Assembly: GCA_005778355.1 (NCBI GenBank)
Contig: SXON01000061.1
Coordinates: 1 to 61,095 of the forward strand
Direction of reading: 5' to 3'
Source of the DNA: Pseudomonadota bacterium
GTDB lineage: Bacteria > Myxococcota_A > UBA796 > SXON01
DNA: 61,095 nt
Below are positions 1 through 8,088 of the stretch, piece after piece (the first letter of the stretch is position 1; every line of letters starts with the position of its first letter). Position numbers and translations under genes: made by a program. The notes beneath the pieces are model-generated. The model saw nothing but the letters and a program-made list of their open reading frames with translations. It had not been told where the DNA came from and searched no databases.

Positions 1-720
<720 letters not shown>

Positions 721-832
721 TCGCTCCGCGGGGGGACTAAGCACGAGTCGTGCCAGCGCCTGGAGGTCGTAATCTGGTGGATTTCGCACATGCCGGAGCG
801 CGGCACGGTCTTTGCTCGTCCCACGCCGACCC

Positions 833-1072
833 ATGCCCTCGCCGCTCGCCAACCAAGTGGAAGACCTCGTCGCGACCGTGATTGCGCTCGCCAGGGTCCG
901 CACGGGTCGGCTAGTGGCGCTGACCCTCAGCGCGCCCGCCACGCTGGCGCCCCCGGAGCTCAGCTCGAGGGTCCAGGAACAGTTGCGACGCACGGGGCTC
1001 GGCGAGGTCGCGGTCGAAGTGCGGCAGGGAGGGGGCCCGCTGCGTGTGGTGGCCGCGGAGTTCGAGCGGTGA
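833..1072 (+). CDS. Small conserved-looking hypothetical protein
   Basis: About 79 aa from ATG 833; a TTG at 812 would add seven residues. There is no clear ribosome binding site. The sequence has an amphipathic helix (LANQVEDLVATVIALARV) followed by alternating hydrophobic strands and a second helix; no Cys pairs, signal peptide or membrane segment. The helix plus beta pattern faintly recalls the N-terminal half of HypA-type metallochaperones but without the zinc domain, so I do not name it. Its TGA overlaps the GTG of the TauE/SafE gene (GTGA), which argues that it is translated and coupled to that gene. Confidence 0.5.
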   Translation: MPSPLANQVEDLVATVIALARVRTGRLVALTLSAPATLAPPELSSRVQEQLRRTGLGEVAVEVRQGGGPLRVVAAEFER

Positions 1073-1698
1073 CTGGGCTACTCGCGGCAGCGGCGCTCGC
1101 CGGCCTAGCGGGGAGCTTTCACTGCATTGGGATGTGTGGCCCCATCGCACTTGGTGCTGGTCGAAGCTGGCACGTTGGCCGGGCAGTGGCCTACCTGGCC
1201 GCTGGCGCTGGGGCTGGGCTGGCCGGGCGGAGCCTCCCGCAGGGACCCTGGGTGGGTGTGCTCGCGGCCACCTTCTTCGCGTGGAGTTGCCTGCGTTTCG
1301 GTGGCTTTGTCCACGGCTCCGAGGGGGTGCCCGGTTTCCTGTTGCCGCTGGCCCGCGCCTCCCGCACGTTGGGTTCAGCGCGTGGGCTTTTGCTCGGGGC
1401 CCTGGCGGCGGCGCTTCCCTGTGGCCTCTTGTGGAGCGCGCTCGCGCTGGCGGCGGCCTCCCAATCACCGGGCTGGGGCGCGGCCGTGGTGGGCGTGCAC
1501 TACCTCGCGACGCTCCCGGCGATCCTCGGCACGACGGTTGCGCTCCGCGCGCTTGGCAACCGCGCGCGAAAACCCGCCTCTCTCATGTTGTTGACGGTCG
1601 GCCTCATCGTGATTGGCCTGCGCTCATCCGGGCACACGCACGATGACGGCGACACCTGCCAGCCCTCCGCAGCCCCGGGCTTCGCACCGCCGCCCTAG
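1069..1698 (+). CDS. TauE/SafE-family (UreH-domain-like) membrane protein
   Basis: 209 aa from the GTG that overlaps the previous stop. The N-terminus carries a hydrophobic Ala/Leu helix and then the signature SFHCIGMCGPI, typical of the SafE/UreH branch of sulfite-exporter-like and cytochrome-biogenesis-associated membrane proteins. About six hydrophobic segments follow, including the helix-breaking AAALPCGLLW, which pairs with the first Cys/Pro motif. The C-terminus is short and His/Asp rich (SSGHTHDDGD), a possible metal-binding tail. Family members are proposed to move small anions or metals or to assist heme-copper enzyme maturation; the substrate here cannot be inferred. A longer upstream reading of the same frame is not supported. 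Confidence 0.8.
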   Translation: MTGLLAAAALAGLAGSFHCIGMCGPIALGAGRSWHVGRAVAYLAAGAGAGLAGRSLPQGPWVGVLAATFFAWSCLRFGGFVHGSEGVPGFLLPLARASRTLGSARGLLLGALAAALPCGLLWSALALAAASQSPGWGAAVVGVHYLATLPAILGTTVALRALGNRARKPASLMLLTVGLIVIGLRSSGHTHDDGDTCQPSAAPGFAPPP

Positions 1699-1769
1699 GG
1701 CCGCGCGATAGGGTTCCTCGCTCGAATCTGCTGTGTGAAAACTCACATGGGCAGTGTGGGAGATTGCGC

Positions 1770-2570
1770 GTGCGTCGGTTCCAGGCATTCGAGATCATGG
1801 ACCTCCCGGGCTGCCCCGCGTGGGTGCGCGCGGGCGAGGTCGACGCGCTTCGCACCCTCACCTCGGTGGTGCGCGTGCACCGGGCCACGGCGGCGCTCCT
1901 GGCCGAGGTCCTGCGCGCGCACGGCGAGCGCAGGGTGGTCGACCTCTGCTCCGGCGGCATCGGGCCGCTGGCGTGGTTGTGGCGCGACGTGGAGAACCAC
2001 CTCGGGAAGTCATTGCAGGTGACGTGCACCGACCGCTACCCGCAGTTGCGCGCCCTCGACGCGCTGGACGACGAGTCGCGACAGCGCGTGTGCTACCACT
2101 CGGAGCCGGTCGACGCGGGCGACGTCCCCGTTGAGCTGGGCGGCGTGCGAACGATCTTCGAGGGCTTTCACCATTTCACGCCGGCGCTGGCGGAGCGGGT
2201 CGTCGGCGACGCCGTGCAGAAGGGCGCACCGCTGGTGATCGTGGAAGCCACGGAGCGATCCCGCTGGGGATTCCTGGTCGCCTCGTTGGCTGGCCTCGGG
2301 GCGATCATGTCCGCGCCGCTGTCGCGACCGCGACACCGTGCCGCGTTTCGCACGGCACGAGATCTCATTTTTCCGGCGGTCCCGCTCGCCCTGTCCATCG
2401 ATGGCGCAATGAGCGCCCTTCGCACTTGGACGCCCACGGAGATCCGCGCCATCGCCGCGCCACGCTTGGCGCCAGGTTGGCGCGTTCGTAGCTGCAGCTG
2501 GCGTCCCCTTGGCGTGCCCCTGTCCGCCGTCGTGGTCGAGCCGACGCCAAGGGAGCCATTCGGCGGCTAG
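1770..2570 (+). CDS. Class I SAM-dependent methyltransferase-like protein
   Basis: 266 aa. I chose GTG 1770 because GGGAG lies seven bases upstream; TTG 1764 is the alternative. The motif-I-like VVDLCSGGIGPLAW (near residue 57) followed by an acidic strand end (VTCTDRYPQLR) fits a Rossmann SAM-binding fold. The FEGFHHFTP segment corresponds to the post-II/motif-IV region, where the substrate would sit. Between about residues 170 and 215 there is a hydrophobic stretch (SLAGLGAIMSAPLSRP, LIFPAVPLALSI) that may associate with membrane. No substrate can be assigned. It precedes the lipid operon by 34 bp in the same direction and may be co-transcribed with it. Confidence 0.65.
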   Translation: MRRFQAFEIMDLPGCPAWVRAGEVDALRTLTSVVRVHRATAALLAEVLRAHGERRVVDLCSGGIGPLAWLWRDVENHLGKSLQVTCTDRYPQLRALDALDDESRQRVCYHSEPVDAGDVPVELGGVRTIFEGFHHFTPALAERVVGDAVQKGAPLVIVEATERSRWGFLVASLAGLGAIMSAPLSRPRHRAAFRTARDLIFPAVPLALSIDGAMSALRTWTPTEIRAIAAPRLAPGWRVRSCSWRPLGVPLSAVVVEPTPREPFGG

Positions 2571-2604
2571 GGAGTCCTGATCGCCCGCGTGATACGACTG
2601 CCCG

Positions 2605-5055
2605 ATGTACCTGAGGGAGACGTTCGCAGAAGTCGAGGCGGAGCGCTGGCCCGGTTTGCCTCTTCTCGATCGTCACCAGCGGGCGATGGTCGACGCCTCC
2701 GCGAAGGATGGTCAAGCCGAGCGGGCCGAGGCGGTGCTCGGACCCACGGAAAAGGAACGGCGACGGGTCGTCTGGCTCACCGAGGGGCAGGTGTATGTCC
2801 GCCGCCGACAGCGCTCGGCGGTGATGTCGCCGCCGGAGCTCGTGGTGGCCCCCGCGGTGATCTACGAGCCCCGCGCGGCCCAGCCCCGGGAGATCCTGGC
2901 CACGGCGGTCGGCCACGTGAAGTTCAGAGTGCTCAACGAGGCCGGGATCGAGGAGGCGAATCTGCGCCTTCGCGAGGATGCCCCCAGTCCGCGAATGCAC
3001 AGCCCCGAGCGCCAGCAGCAGGCCTCGATGGGCGCCTCGGCTCGCGACGGCGCGGCGGAAGAGCCGCTGGAACATTCGCTGCGCCAATTCGAACGGATGC
3101 AGGAGTTCCGCGAGGGCTTCATCGCGGCCCTTCGCGACACCGCTGCCTTCGGCGGCGTGCCGGTTCGTGCGCTTTTGCCGCTGCTCGAAGGTGTGCAGTT
3201 CGCCTACCGCAAGAAGGGCGAGACCATCGTCGAGGCCGGGAGCGACGTGGAAGGCCTCTGGTACTTGTGCGCCGGGCGAGCCGACGTGCTGAGCCCCACC
3301 GACCCCCTGGAGCTGGCGCTCGGCGGCGGCGGCAAGGACACGGTCGTGGAGTGGATCGTGGCGTCACGCGTGGGCGGGCAGCTCATCGGCGGTGCCGCGC
3401 TCGGCGGCTTCGTGCGCGAGCCCCACACGGTGCGCGCTGCCGACCGGTGCCTCCTGATGCGGGTCGACAATCGCGCTTTCCACCGTCGCGCGGCGGAATC
3501 GCCCTCCTTCGCCCGCATCGTGGCCCCCAACGTCTTCCCCGTCAAGGACGGCCGACCGCTCCGGCGCATCGGCGACGACCCCATCGTGATTCTCTTCCAC
3601 GCGGACACCGGCGTCGACGTGACGCCCTGGGTGCTCGCGACTGCCGCGTACCACGCGCGGGAGCGGGAGTGGAACGAGCGGGTGGCGGTGGTGCACCTGC
3701 GGCACGCCGACACGTCGCAGCTCGTGGAAGACCTCGGCGACACCTGGCAGGTGCGGACCTACCGGCTGACCGTGAGTCGCGACTACGCGGCGGAGGCACT
3801 CGGCAACCTGCTGGAGGCCGGGCTCCCGGAGTTCGACGCCGCGCCCGGCGCCGCCAACACGCGCCAGCCCCGGCTGGTCTTCCTGGTGCCCGAGGGACCC
3901 ACGGCCGAGTGGCTCGCGCCGCTTGCCCGCGCTGTGGGACGGCTGGTGTACGTGACCGGCGACACGACCGCCGCGAGCGCGCCGCCGGGGTACCCCAACA
4001 GCGCCGTCTGCTGGGTGGCCGATCTCGACCGTCGAGCCCTGCACAACCCCCTTCCAGCGAGGTCCCGCCTGCTGCACCGGCCGGGCACACCGGCGGAGCC
4101 ACCACGGGGTCACCGCCCCGGCACCTGCCGAATGCACAGCGGGGAGCCGATTCCCGCCCCGGGCCGTGGCGGGTTCCCGGTGAGGGGACGAGCGCTGGCG
4201 CAATCGGCTCGCCTGGCGCGTGCGGTGTCCGAGCGGCGCGTGGGGGTAGCCTTCGGGGGGGGCGGGGCCTGGGGATTCGCCCACGTGGCGCTCATCGAGG
4301 CGCTGACCCACGACGACGCCCCCATCCCCATCGACGCAGTGGCAGGCACCAGCTTCGGTTCGATCGTGGCCGCGTTCTACGCCCGCTACGGTCCCGCCGA
4401 GTACCGGCAGAGGCTCGAGCGCTTCGGCACCGAGATGAAGGGGCTGGTGCTCCCGACGATGCTGGGCCGCGATGACTTCGCCGAGGCGGCGGCGCTGGCG
4501 CTCGAGAACGCCAACCTCGACGAGCTCGACACCCCGGCCCACCTCGTGGCGACCAACGTGGTCACAGTGGAAGGCGTCGACTTCGAGGCCGGTCCGGCAT
4601 CGACGGCGATTGTCGCCTCGTCGGCGTTCCCCGTCGTGTTCCCCTCGCTGGTGCTCGACGAGATGCGCCGGCTCGTCGACGGTGGCTTCGTGGAGAACGT
4701 CCCCGTCGGCCCGCTGGTGGGCGACGGCGTCGACTTCGTGATCGCGGCCAACGTCGTGCCCGTCCCCGACTCCAGGGGTCAGCGCCAGGGCAGGTTGTTC
4801 AAGCTCCTAGCCTACCTCACGCCGCCGCGCCTGAAAGACGCTTACCGGGCGAGCGTGCTCTTCATGCACACCGGCGGCGCCGCCAGCGCCTTCGCCGCCG
4901 ACGCTCGCTGGGACTCGGCCCCGGTCCACGCCCTGCCCCACGAGTTCGACCAGGGACGCAAGATCGCCGACAGCGCCCGCGAGAGCGCCCGGGAGTTCGT
5001 GGTCGAGGTCCGCGCCGCCTATACGCGCCTGGTGACCGCCCCGGGTGGCCGCTGA
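2605..5055 (+). CDS. Patatin-like phospholipase with cNMP-binding domain (NTE-like)
   Basis: 816 aa. An N-terminal ~150 residues of unknown character are followed by a cyclic-nucleotide-binding-like beta-roll (about 175-300: GETIVEAGSDVEGLWYLCAGRADV ... GGQLIGGAALGGFVREPHTVRAADRC), a middle region resembling the NTE regulatory linker, and a C-terminal patatin domain. The patatin residues are visible: oxyanion hole GGGGAWGFAH (~550), nucleophile motif GTSFGS (~581) and the DGG dyad (~692). This order is that of neuropathy-target-esterase/RssA-type serine hydrolases, which deacylate phospholipids or lysophospholipids. It is the first gene of a packed operon with a KAS III-like enzyme and an acyltransferase, so it may release acyl chains for them (inference). 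Confidence 0.85.
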   Translation: MYLRETFAEVEAERWPGLPLLDRHQRAMVDASAKDGQAERAEAVLGPTEKERRRVVWLTEGQVYVRRRQRSAVMSPPELVVAPAVIYEPRAAQPREILATAVGHVKFRVLNEAGIEEANLRLREDAPSPRMHSPERQQQASMGASARDGAAEEPLEHSLRQFERMQEFREGFIAALRDTAAFGGVPVRALLPLLEGVQFAYRKKGETIVEAGSDVEGLWYLCAGRADVLSPTDPLELALGGGGKDTVVEWIVASRVGGQLIGGAALGGFVREPHTVRAADRCLLMRVDNRAFHRRAAESPSFARIVAPNVFPVKDGRPLRRIGDDPIVILFHADTGVDVTPWVLATAAYHAREREWNERVAVVHLRHADTSQLVEDLGDTWQVRTYRLTVSRDYAAEALGNLLEAGLPEFDAAPGAANTRQPRLVFLVPEGPTAEWLAPLARAVGRLVYVTGDTTAASAPPGYPNSAVCWVADLDRRALHNPLPARSRLLHRPGTPAEPPRGHRPGTCRMHSGEPIPAPGRGGFPVRGRALAQSARLARAVSERRVGVAFGGGGAWGFAHVALIEALTHDDAPIPIDAVAGTSFGSIVAAFYARYGPAEYRQRLERFGTEMKGLVLPTMLGRDDFAEAAALALENANLDELDTPAHLVATNVVTVEGVDFEAGPASTAIVASSAFPVVFPSLVLDEMRRLVDGGFVENVPVGPLVGDGVDFVIAANVVPVPDSRGQRQGRLFKLLAYLTPPRLKDAYRASVLFMHTGGAASAFAADARWDSAPVHALPHEFDQGRKIADSARESAREFVVEVRAAYTRLVTAPGGR

Positions 5056-5063
5056 ACCCAGCC

Positions 5064-6020
5064 GTGCACATCCTTGGGACGGGCGCTGCCCTGCCCGCCC
5101 GCGAGATCGATACGGGCACGCTCGTGGCGCGGGCGGTACCCGGTCGCGACACGCCGGAGTTGCGGTCGCGCATCGGGATTCGCTCGCGTCGATGGCTCGG
5201 GGACGACGAGACCGTGGCCGAGCTCGGGGCTCGAGCACTTCGCGAGGCCCTCGACCGGGCCGGCGTCGAACCGTCGCGACTGCGGCGGGTAATCGTCGCC
5301 ACCACCACCGGTGGCGACGAGAAGATCCCCTCGCTGGCCAACGCTCTCCTCGGAAAGCTCGAGATCGACGACACCAGCGACGGCTTCGACGTCTACAACG
5401 CGTGCACGGCCTTCCTGACGGGCCTCGACCTCGGCGCCCGCTCAGTGGCCACGGGGCTCGGTCCGGTTGCTGTCGTGGCCGTGGAGGCCTTCTCGCGGGC
5501 GCTCTTGCCGTCCTCGCCCCGGGCCTACCTGGTGCTCGGCGACGCCGCCGCCGCCGTGGTGTTGGGACCGGGCGAGGGGAGGGGACTTGCGCCCGCCTAC
5601 CTCGCCAATACCTCTCGGCTGCGGGGGCAAATGATCCAGCCCCACCTGCATGAGATGCCAGCACCCACCTACGTGTTCGACACACAGGGCGAGGAGCTTC
5701 TCCAGAGCGCCCTGTGGCACATCCGCCGGGCCTGCGACCGTGCCTTGGCGGCTGCGGGGCTCGGCTGGAGCGATGTGGACTGGTTCTTGCCCCACCAGCC
5801 CAACGGCCACATGCTCGCCGCCCTCGTGCGCGCGCTCGATGTGCCGCCTTCCCGCACCGTCCCCGTGGTCGACGAGATCGGCTCGGTCGGCTCGGCGGCG
5901 GTGCCGTTCTCGCTCCACCGCCTCGCCACCGGCGGCCAGCTCCGCTCCGGCCACCGGGTGCTCATGGCGGCGGTGGGATCGGGGACCGCCTACGGGGCGG
6001 CGCTCTACGAGGTGCCCTGA
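5064..6020 (+). CDS. KAS III (FabH)-like condensing enzyme with altered catalytic triad
   Basis: 318 aa from GTG 5064, 8 bp after the patatin gene. Overall fold and length match 3-oxoacyl-ACP synthase III: nucleophile Cys114 in DVYNACTAFLTGLDLG, His244 in FLPHQPNGHM, and the C-terminal GSGTAYGAALYE. The third catalytic residue, Asn274 of E. coli FabH (GNTSAAS), is Ser here (IGSVGSAAVP, Ser274). Known family members with changes at this Asn use the Cys acyl-enzyme for other chemistry (for example O-acyl transfer by CerJ-type enzymes). I therefore infer acyl transfer or a non-decarboxylating reaction rather than normal fatty-acid initiation. Its stop overlaps the next ATG. Confidence 0.85.
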   Translation: MHILGTGAALPAREIDTGTLVARAVPGRDTPELRSRIGIRSRRWLGDDETVAELGARALREALDRAGVEPSRLRRVIVATTTGGDEKIPSLANALLGKLEIDDTSDGFDVYNACTAFLTGLDLGARSVATGLGPVAVVAVEAFSRALLPSSPRAYLVLGDAAAAVVLGPGEGRGLAPAYLANTSRLRGQMIQPHLHEMPAPTYVFDTQGEELLQSALWHIRRACDRALAAAGLGWSDVDWFLPHQPNGHMLAALVRALDVPPSRTVPVVDEIGSVGSAAVPFSLHRLATGGQLRSGHRVLMAAVGSGTAYGAALYEVP

Positions 6021-6754
6021 TGGCAGTGCGCGCTGTTGTCGCGACGCAGTGGTGGACGCGGAGCTGGGAGTTCCGTCGCCTGTGGCACCGGTATCGAGTG
6101 GAGGGCATGGAGCACTTCCACGCCGTCGGCGGCGCGGTGATCGTGGGCTACCACGGCCGCCCCGTGGCCCACGACCTGTGCATGTTGCAGGTTGGCCTAC
6201 TGCGGGAGGGCGTGCGTACGCACGCGGTGATGCACGAGGTAGCGAAGACCTTGCCGGTTGTTCGCCACGCGCTGGGGCCCATGGGTTTTGTCTTCGGCGA
6301 CGGTCCCGAGGTCGCGGCCGCGCTCGCCGAGGGCCGCAAGATCATCGTCACCCCGGGGGGCACGCGCGAGTCGGCGCGACGTCACGACGTTCGTTACCGC
6401 GTGGACTGGGGCGGCCGCACCGGGTGGCTTCGGCTCGCGCTGAAGCACCGCGTCCCCGTGCTCCCGGTGGGTGCCTGGGGTGTGGACGATACCTACGTGG
6501 GGCTCGTCAACGGCAACGACTACATGGACAAGTTCAAGCTGCCCGGAGGCCTGCCTCCGTGGCTCGGCGTCGGACCGCTGGGCCTGTGGCCGTTCTCGCC
6601 GCCGTTCCCGGTGCAGATCACCTCGGTGTTCGCGCCGCCGTACACGCGCCACCTCGACACCGCCGTGGATCCGGGTGACAAGCGGGCGCTGGGCGAGCTG
6701 GCCCGAGAGGTGGAAGGCATCGTGCAAGGCATCCTGGATCGGAGACCGCGTTGA
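6020..6754 (+). CDS. PlsC/DGAT-type acyltransferase
   Basis: 244 aa from ATG 6020 (TGATG overlap with the previous stop). The acyltransferase fold is recognised by GYHGRPVAHDL near residue 40 (an H-x4-D-like block), the strand VTPGGTRES (~112), which matches the PGG/E block of the diacylglycerol-acyltransferase/LPLAT superfamily, and VPVLPVGAWG (~145). The N-terminus is amphipathic (TQWWTRSWEFRRLWHRYRVEGME) and probably sits on the membrane face. Predicted role: transfer of an acyl group to a lipid or polyketide-like acceptor. Position between a condensing enzyme and a FabI-like reductase suggests the operon builds or remodels an unusual lipid. Acceptor unknown. Confidence 0.8.
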   Translation: MAVRAVVATQWWTRSWEFRRLWHRYRVEGMEHFHAVGGAVIVGYHGRPVAHDLCMLQVGLLREGVRTHAVMHEVAKTLPVVRHALGPMGFVFGDGPEVAAALAEGRKIIVTPGGTRESARRHDVRYRVDWGGRTGWLRLALKHRVPVLPVGAWGVDDTYVGLVNGNDYMDKFKLPGGLPPWLGVGPLGLWPFSPPFPVQITSVFAPPYTRHLDTAVDPGDKRALGELAREVEGIVQGILDRRPR

Positions 6755-7563
6755 GCACGGGTGACTGGTGCGTGGTGCTCGGGGTGTCGAGCGGCACGGG
6801 GGCCGCCGTCGCCCGCGCCCTCGCTCGCGACCCGGGCCTCCACGTGTACGGCGTGCATCGAGGCAACCACCCGCAGGGCGCGGCCGCTCTGGTCGACGAT
6901 GTCCGGGCAGCAGGGCGTCGCTGTCACCTCGACGTGGGTGACGCCTCGCCTGCGGAACAGGCCGACGCGTACTGCGCGGCCCTGCGCGAGCGGGGGGGAC
7001 CGCGCTCGGTGCGGTTCTTCGTCCACAGCATCGCAAATGCAAGTGTGTCGCGACTGGCGATTGAGCGCGAGGTGCACCCGAAGCAGGTCCACAAGACCTT
7101 CGACTCGATGGCGCACTCCTTCGTGTGGTGGACTCAGGCCCTGTTGCACCACGACCTGCTTGCCCCGGGCGCGCGCCTCCTTGCGCTGTCGAACCCGATG
7201 GTGGGGCAAGTTCTGCGAGGTACGGCGGTGATCGCGGCGAGCAAGGCGGCGCTGCACGTGTACGTGCGTCACCTCGCCGTGGAGCTTGGGCCCCTCGGCT
7301 ACCGCGTCAACACGCTCACCTTCGGCGCAGTGATGACCAACGCCCTGCGCACCACCATCGGCACAGACGACGCGCCTCGTTTCCAGCGAGCCGTGTCTCG
7401 CGCCGTGCCAGCGCGACGCCTTGCCACGGTCGACGAGGTGGGGCGAGTCGTGAGCTTCCTCGCCAGCGACGCCGCCGATTTCTTCAACGGCGCCGACCTC
7501 GATTTCACGGGCGGCGAAACCTCTGCTCTACTCGACCGGATTGTCTTTCCCGAGGATTCCTAG
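6751..7563 (+). CDS. FabI-like SDR lacking the catalytic Tyr
   Basis: 270 aa from TTG 6751, overlapping the acyltransferase stop. The Rossmann start VVLGVSSGTGAAVARALA and FVHSIANA (FabI: VHSIGFAP) place it with atypical short-chain dehydrogenases of the enoyl-ACP reductase type. Aligning LSNPMVGQ...TAVIAASKAAL to the E. coli FabI segment [20 protein letters not shown] without gaps puts Asn148 at Tyr146 and Thr158 at the catalytic Tyr156, while the Lys (Lys165) is kept. The ordinary YxxxK Tyr is also absent (Ile161). Cofactor binding looks intact, so it may be a reductase with a different proton donor, or a binding protein. Two bases TAG separate it from the next ATG. Confidence 0.85.
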   Translation: MSTGDWCVVLGVSSGTGAAVARALARDPGLHVYGVHRGNHPQGAAALVDDVRAAGRRCHLDVGDASPAEQADAYCAALRERGGPRSVRFFVHSIANASVSRLAIEREVHPKQVHKTFDSMAHSFVWWTQALLHHDLLAPGARLLALSNPMVGQVLRGTAVIAASKAALHVYVRHLAVELGPLGYRVNTLTFGAVMTNALRTTIGTDDAPRFQRAVSRAVPARRLATVDEVGRVVSFLASDAADFFNGADLDFTGGETSALLDRIVFPEDS

Positions 7564-8085
7564 ATGCCCCTGCCTCCCGACGTCACCACCATCCTCAGCC
7601 CCGCCGACGCCGAGCGCCTCCGCAGCGCCTTTGCGGTCGCGACCTACCCCGGCATCGACGAGCACACGCCCGACGGGCGGTTCGGGATGTACGCCCAGGA
7701 GGTCCTGCTCGCGCGTTTCCCGCTAGCTCGCAAGTACGTGGCCTCTATCGGCGACTATTTCTACGACGACGACAAGGTCGTCGGACCGCAGAACCGCGAA
7801 CGCGTCGTGATCTCCTCGTTGTTGGCCCACGCGAACGACGGCGGCTACTTCCTGACGCTCCACGTGTACTGGGCGCTGATGATCGGCCTCAGCGTTCGCG
7901 AGATCGCCTGGACGATGGTCTTGTGCTCCTCGTACAGCGGCATCGACCGCTACACGCTGGGCATGACCTTGCTGAGCGACGTGCTCGGGGCGCTGAAAGC
8001 GCAACTCGCGATCGGCACCGACGACGCGATCCACCCCGGGATGATCGTCGGCGCGCTCGCCCAGAGCTTCGCAGCTCGGCACTAG
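7564..8085 (+). CDS. Carboxymuconolactone decarboxylase/AhpD-fold protein
   Basis: 173 aa, starting directly after the SDR stop. The core NRERVVISSLLAHANDGGYFLTLHVYWALMIGLSVREIAWTMVLCSSYSGIDRYTLGM has the helical layout of the CMD/AhpD family (a conserved acidic/basic helix, H in LTLHVYWA, G-LS-EI). The redox CxxC of AhpD is absent; a single Cys lies in LCSSYSG. It is therefore not a peroxidase reductase; CMD-like proteins act as decarboxylases, isomerases or oxygenase-like factors. It closes the lipid-type operon and is convergent with the kinase gene (3-bp gap). Confidence 0.75.
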   Translation: MPLPPDVTTILSPADAERLRSAFAVATYPGIDEHTPDGRFGMYAQEVLLARFPLARKYVASIGDYFYDDDKVVGPQNRERVVISSLLAHANDGGYFLTLHVYWALMIGLSVREIAWTMVLCSSYSGIDRYTLGMTLLSDVLGALKAQLAIGTDDAIHPGMIVGALAQSFAARH

Positions 8086-8088
8086 ACG

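Noticed and set aside
5714..6019. 100-residue N-terminal extension of the acyltransferase
   Set aside because: It overlaps the KAS III-like gene entirely; ATG 6020 with TGATG coupling is the better start.
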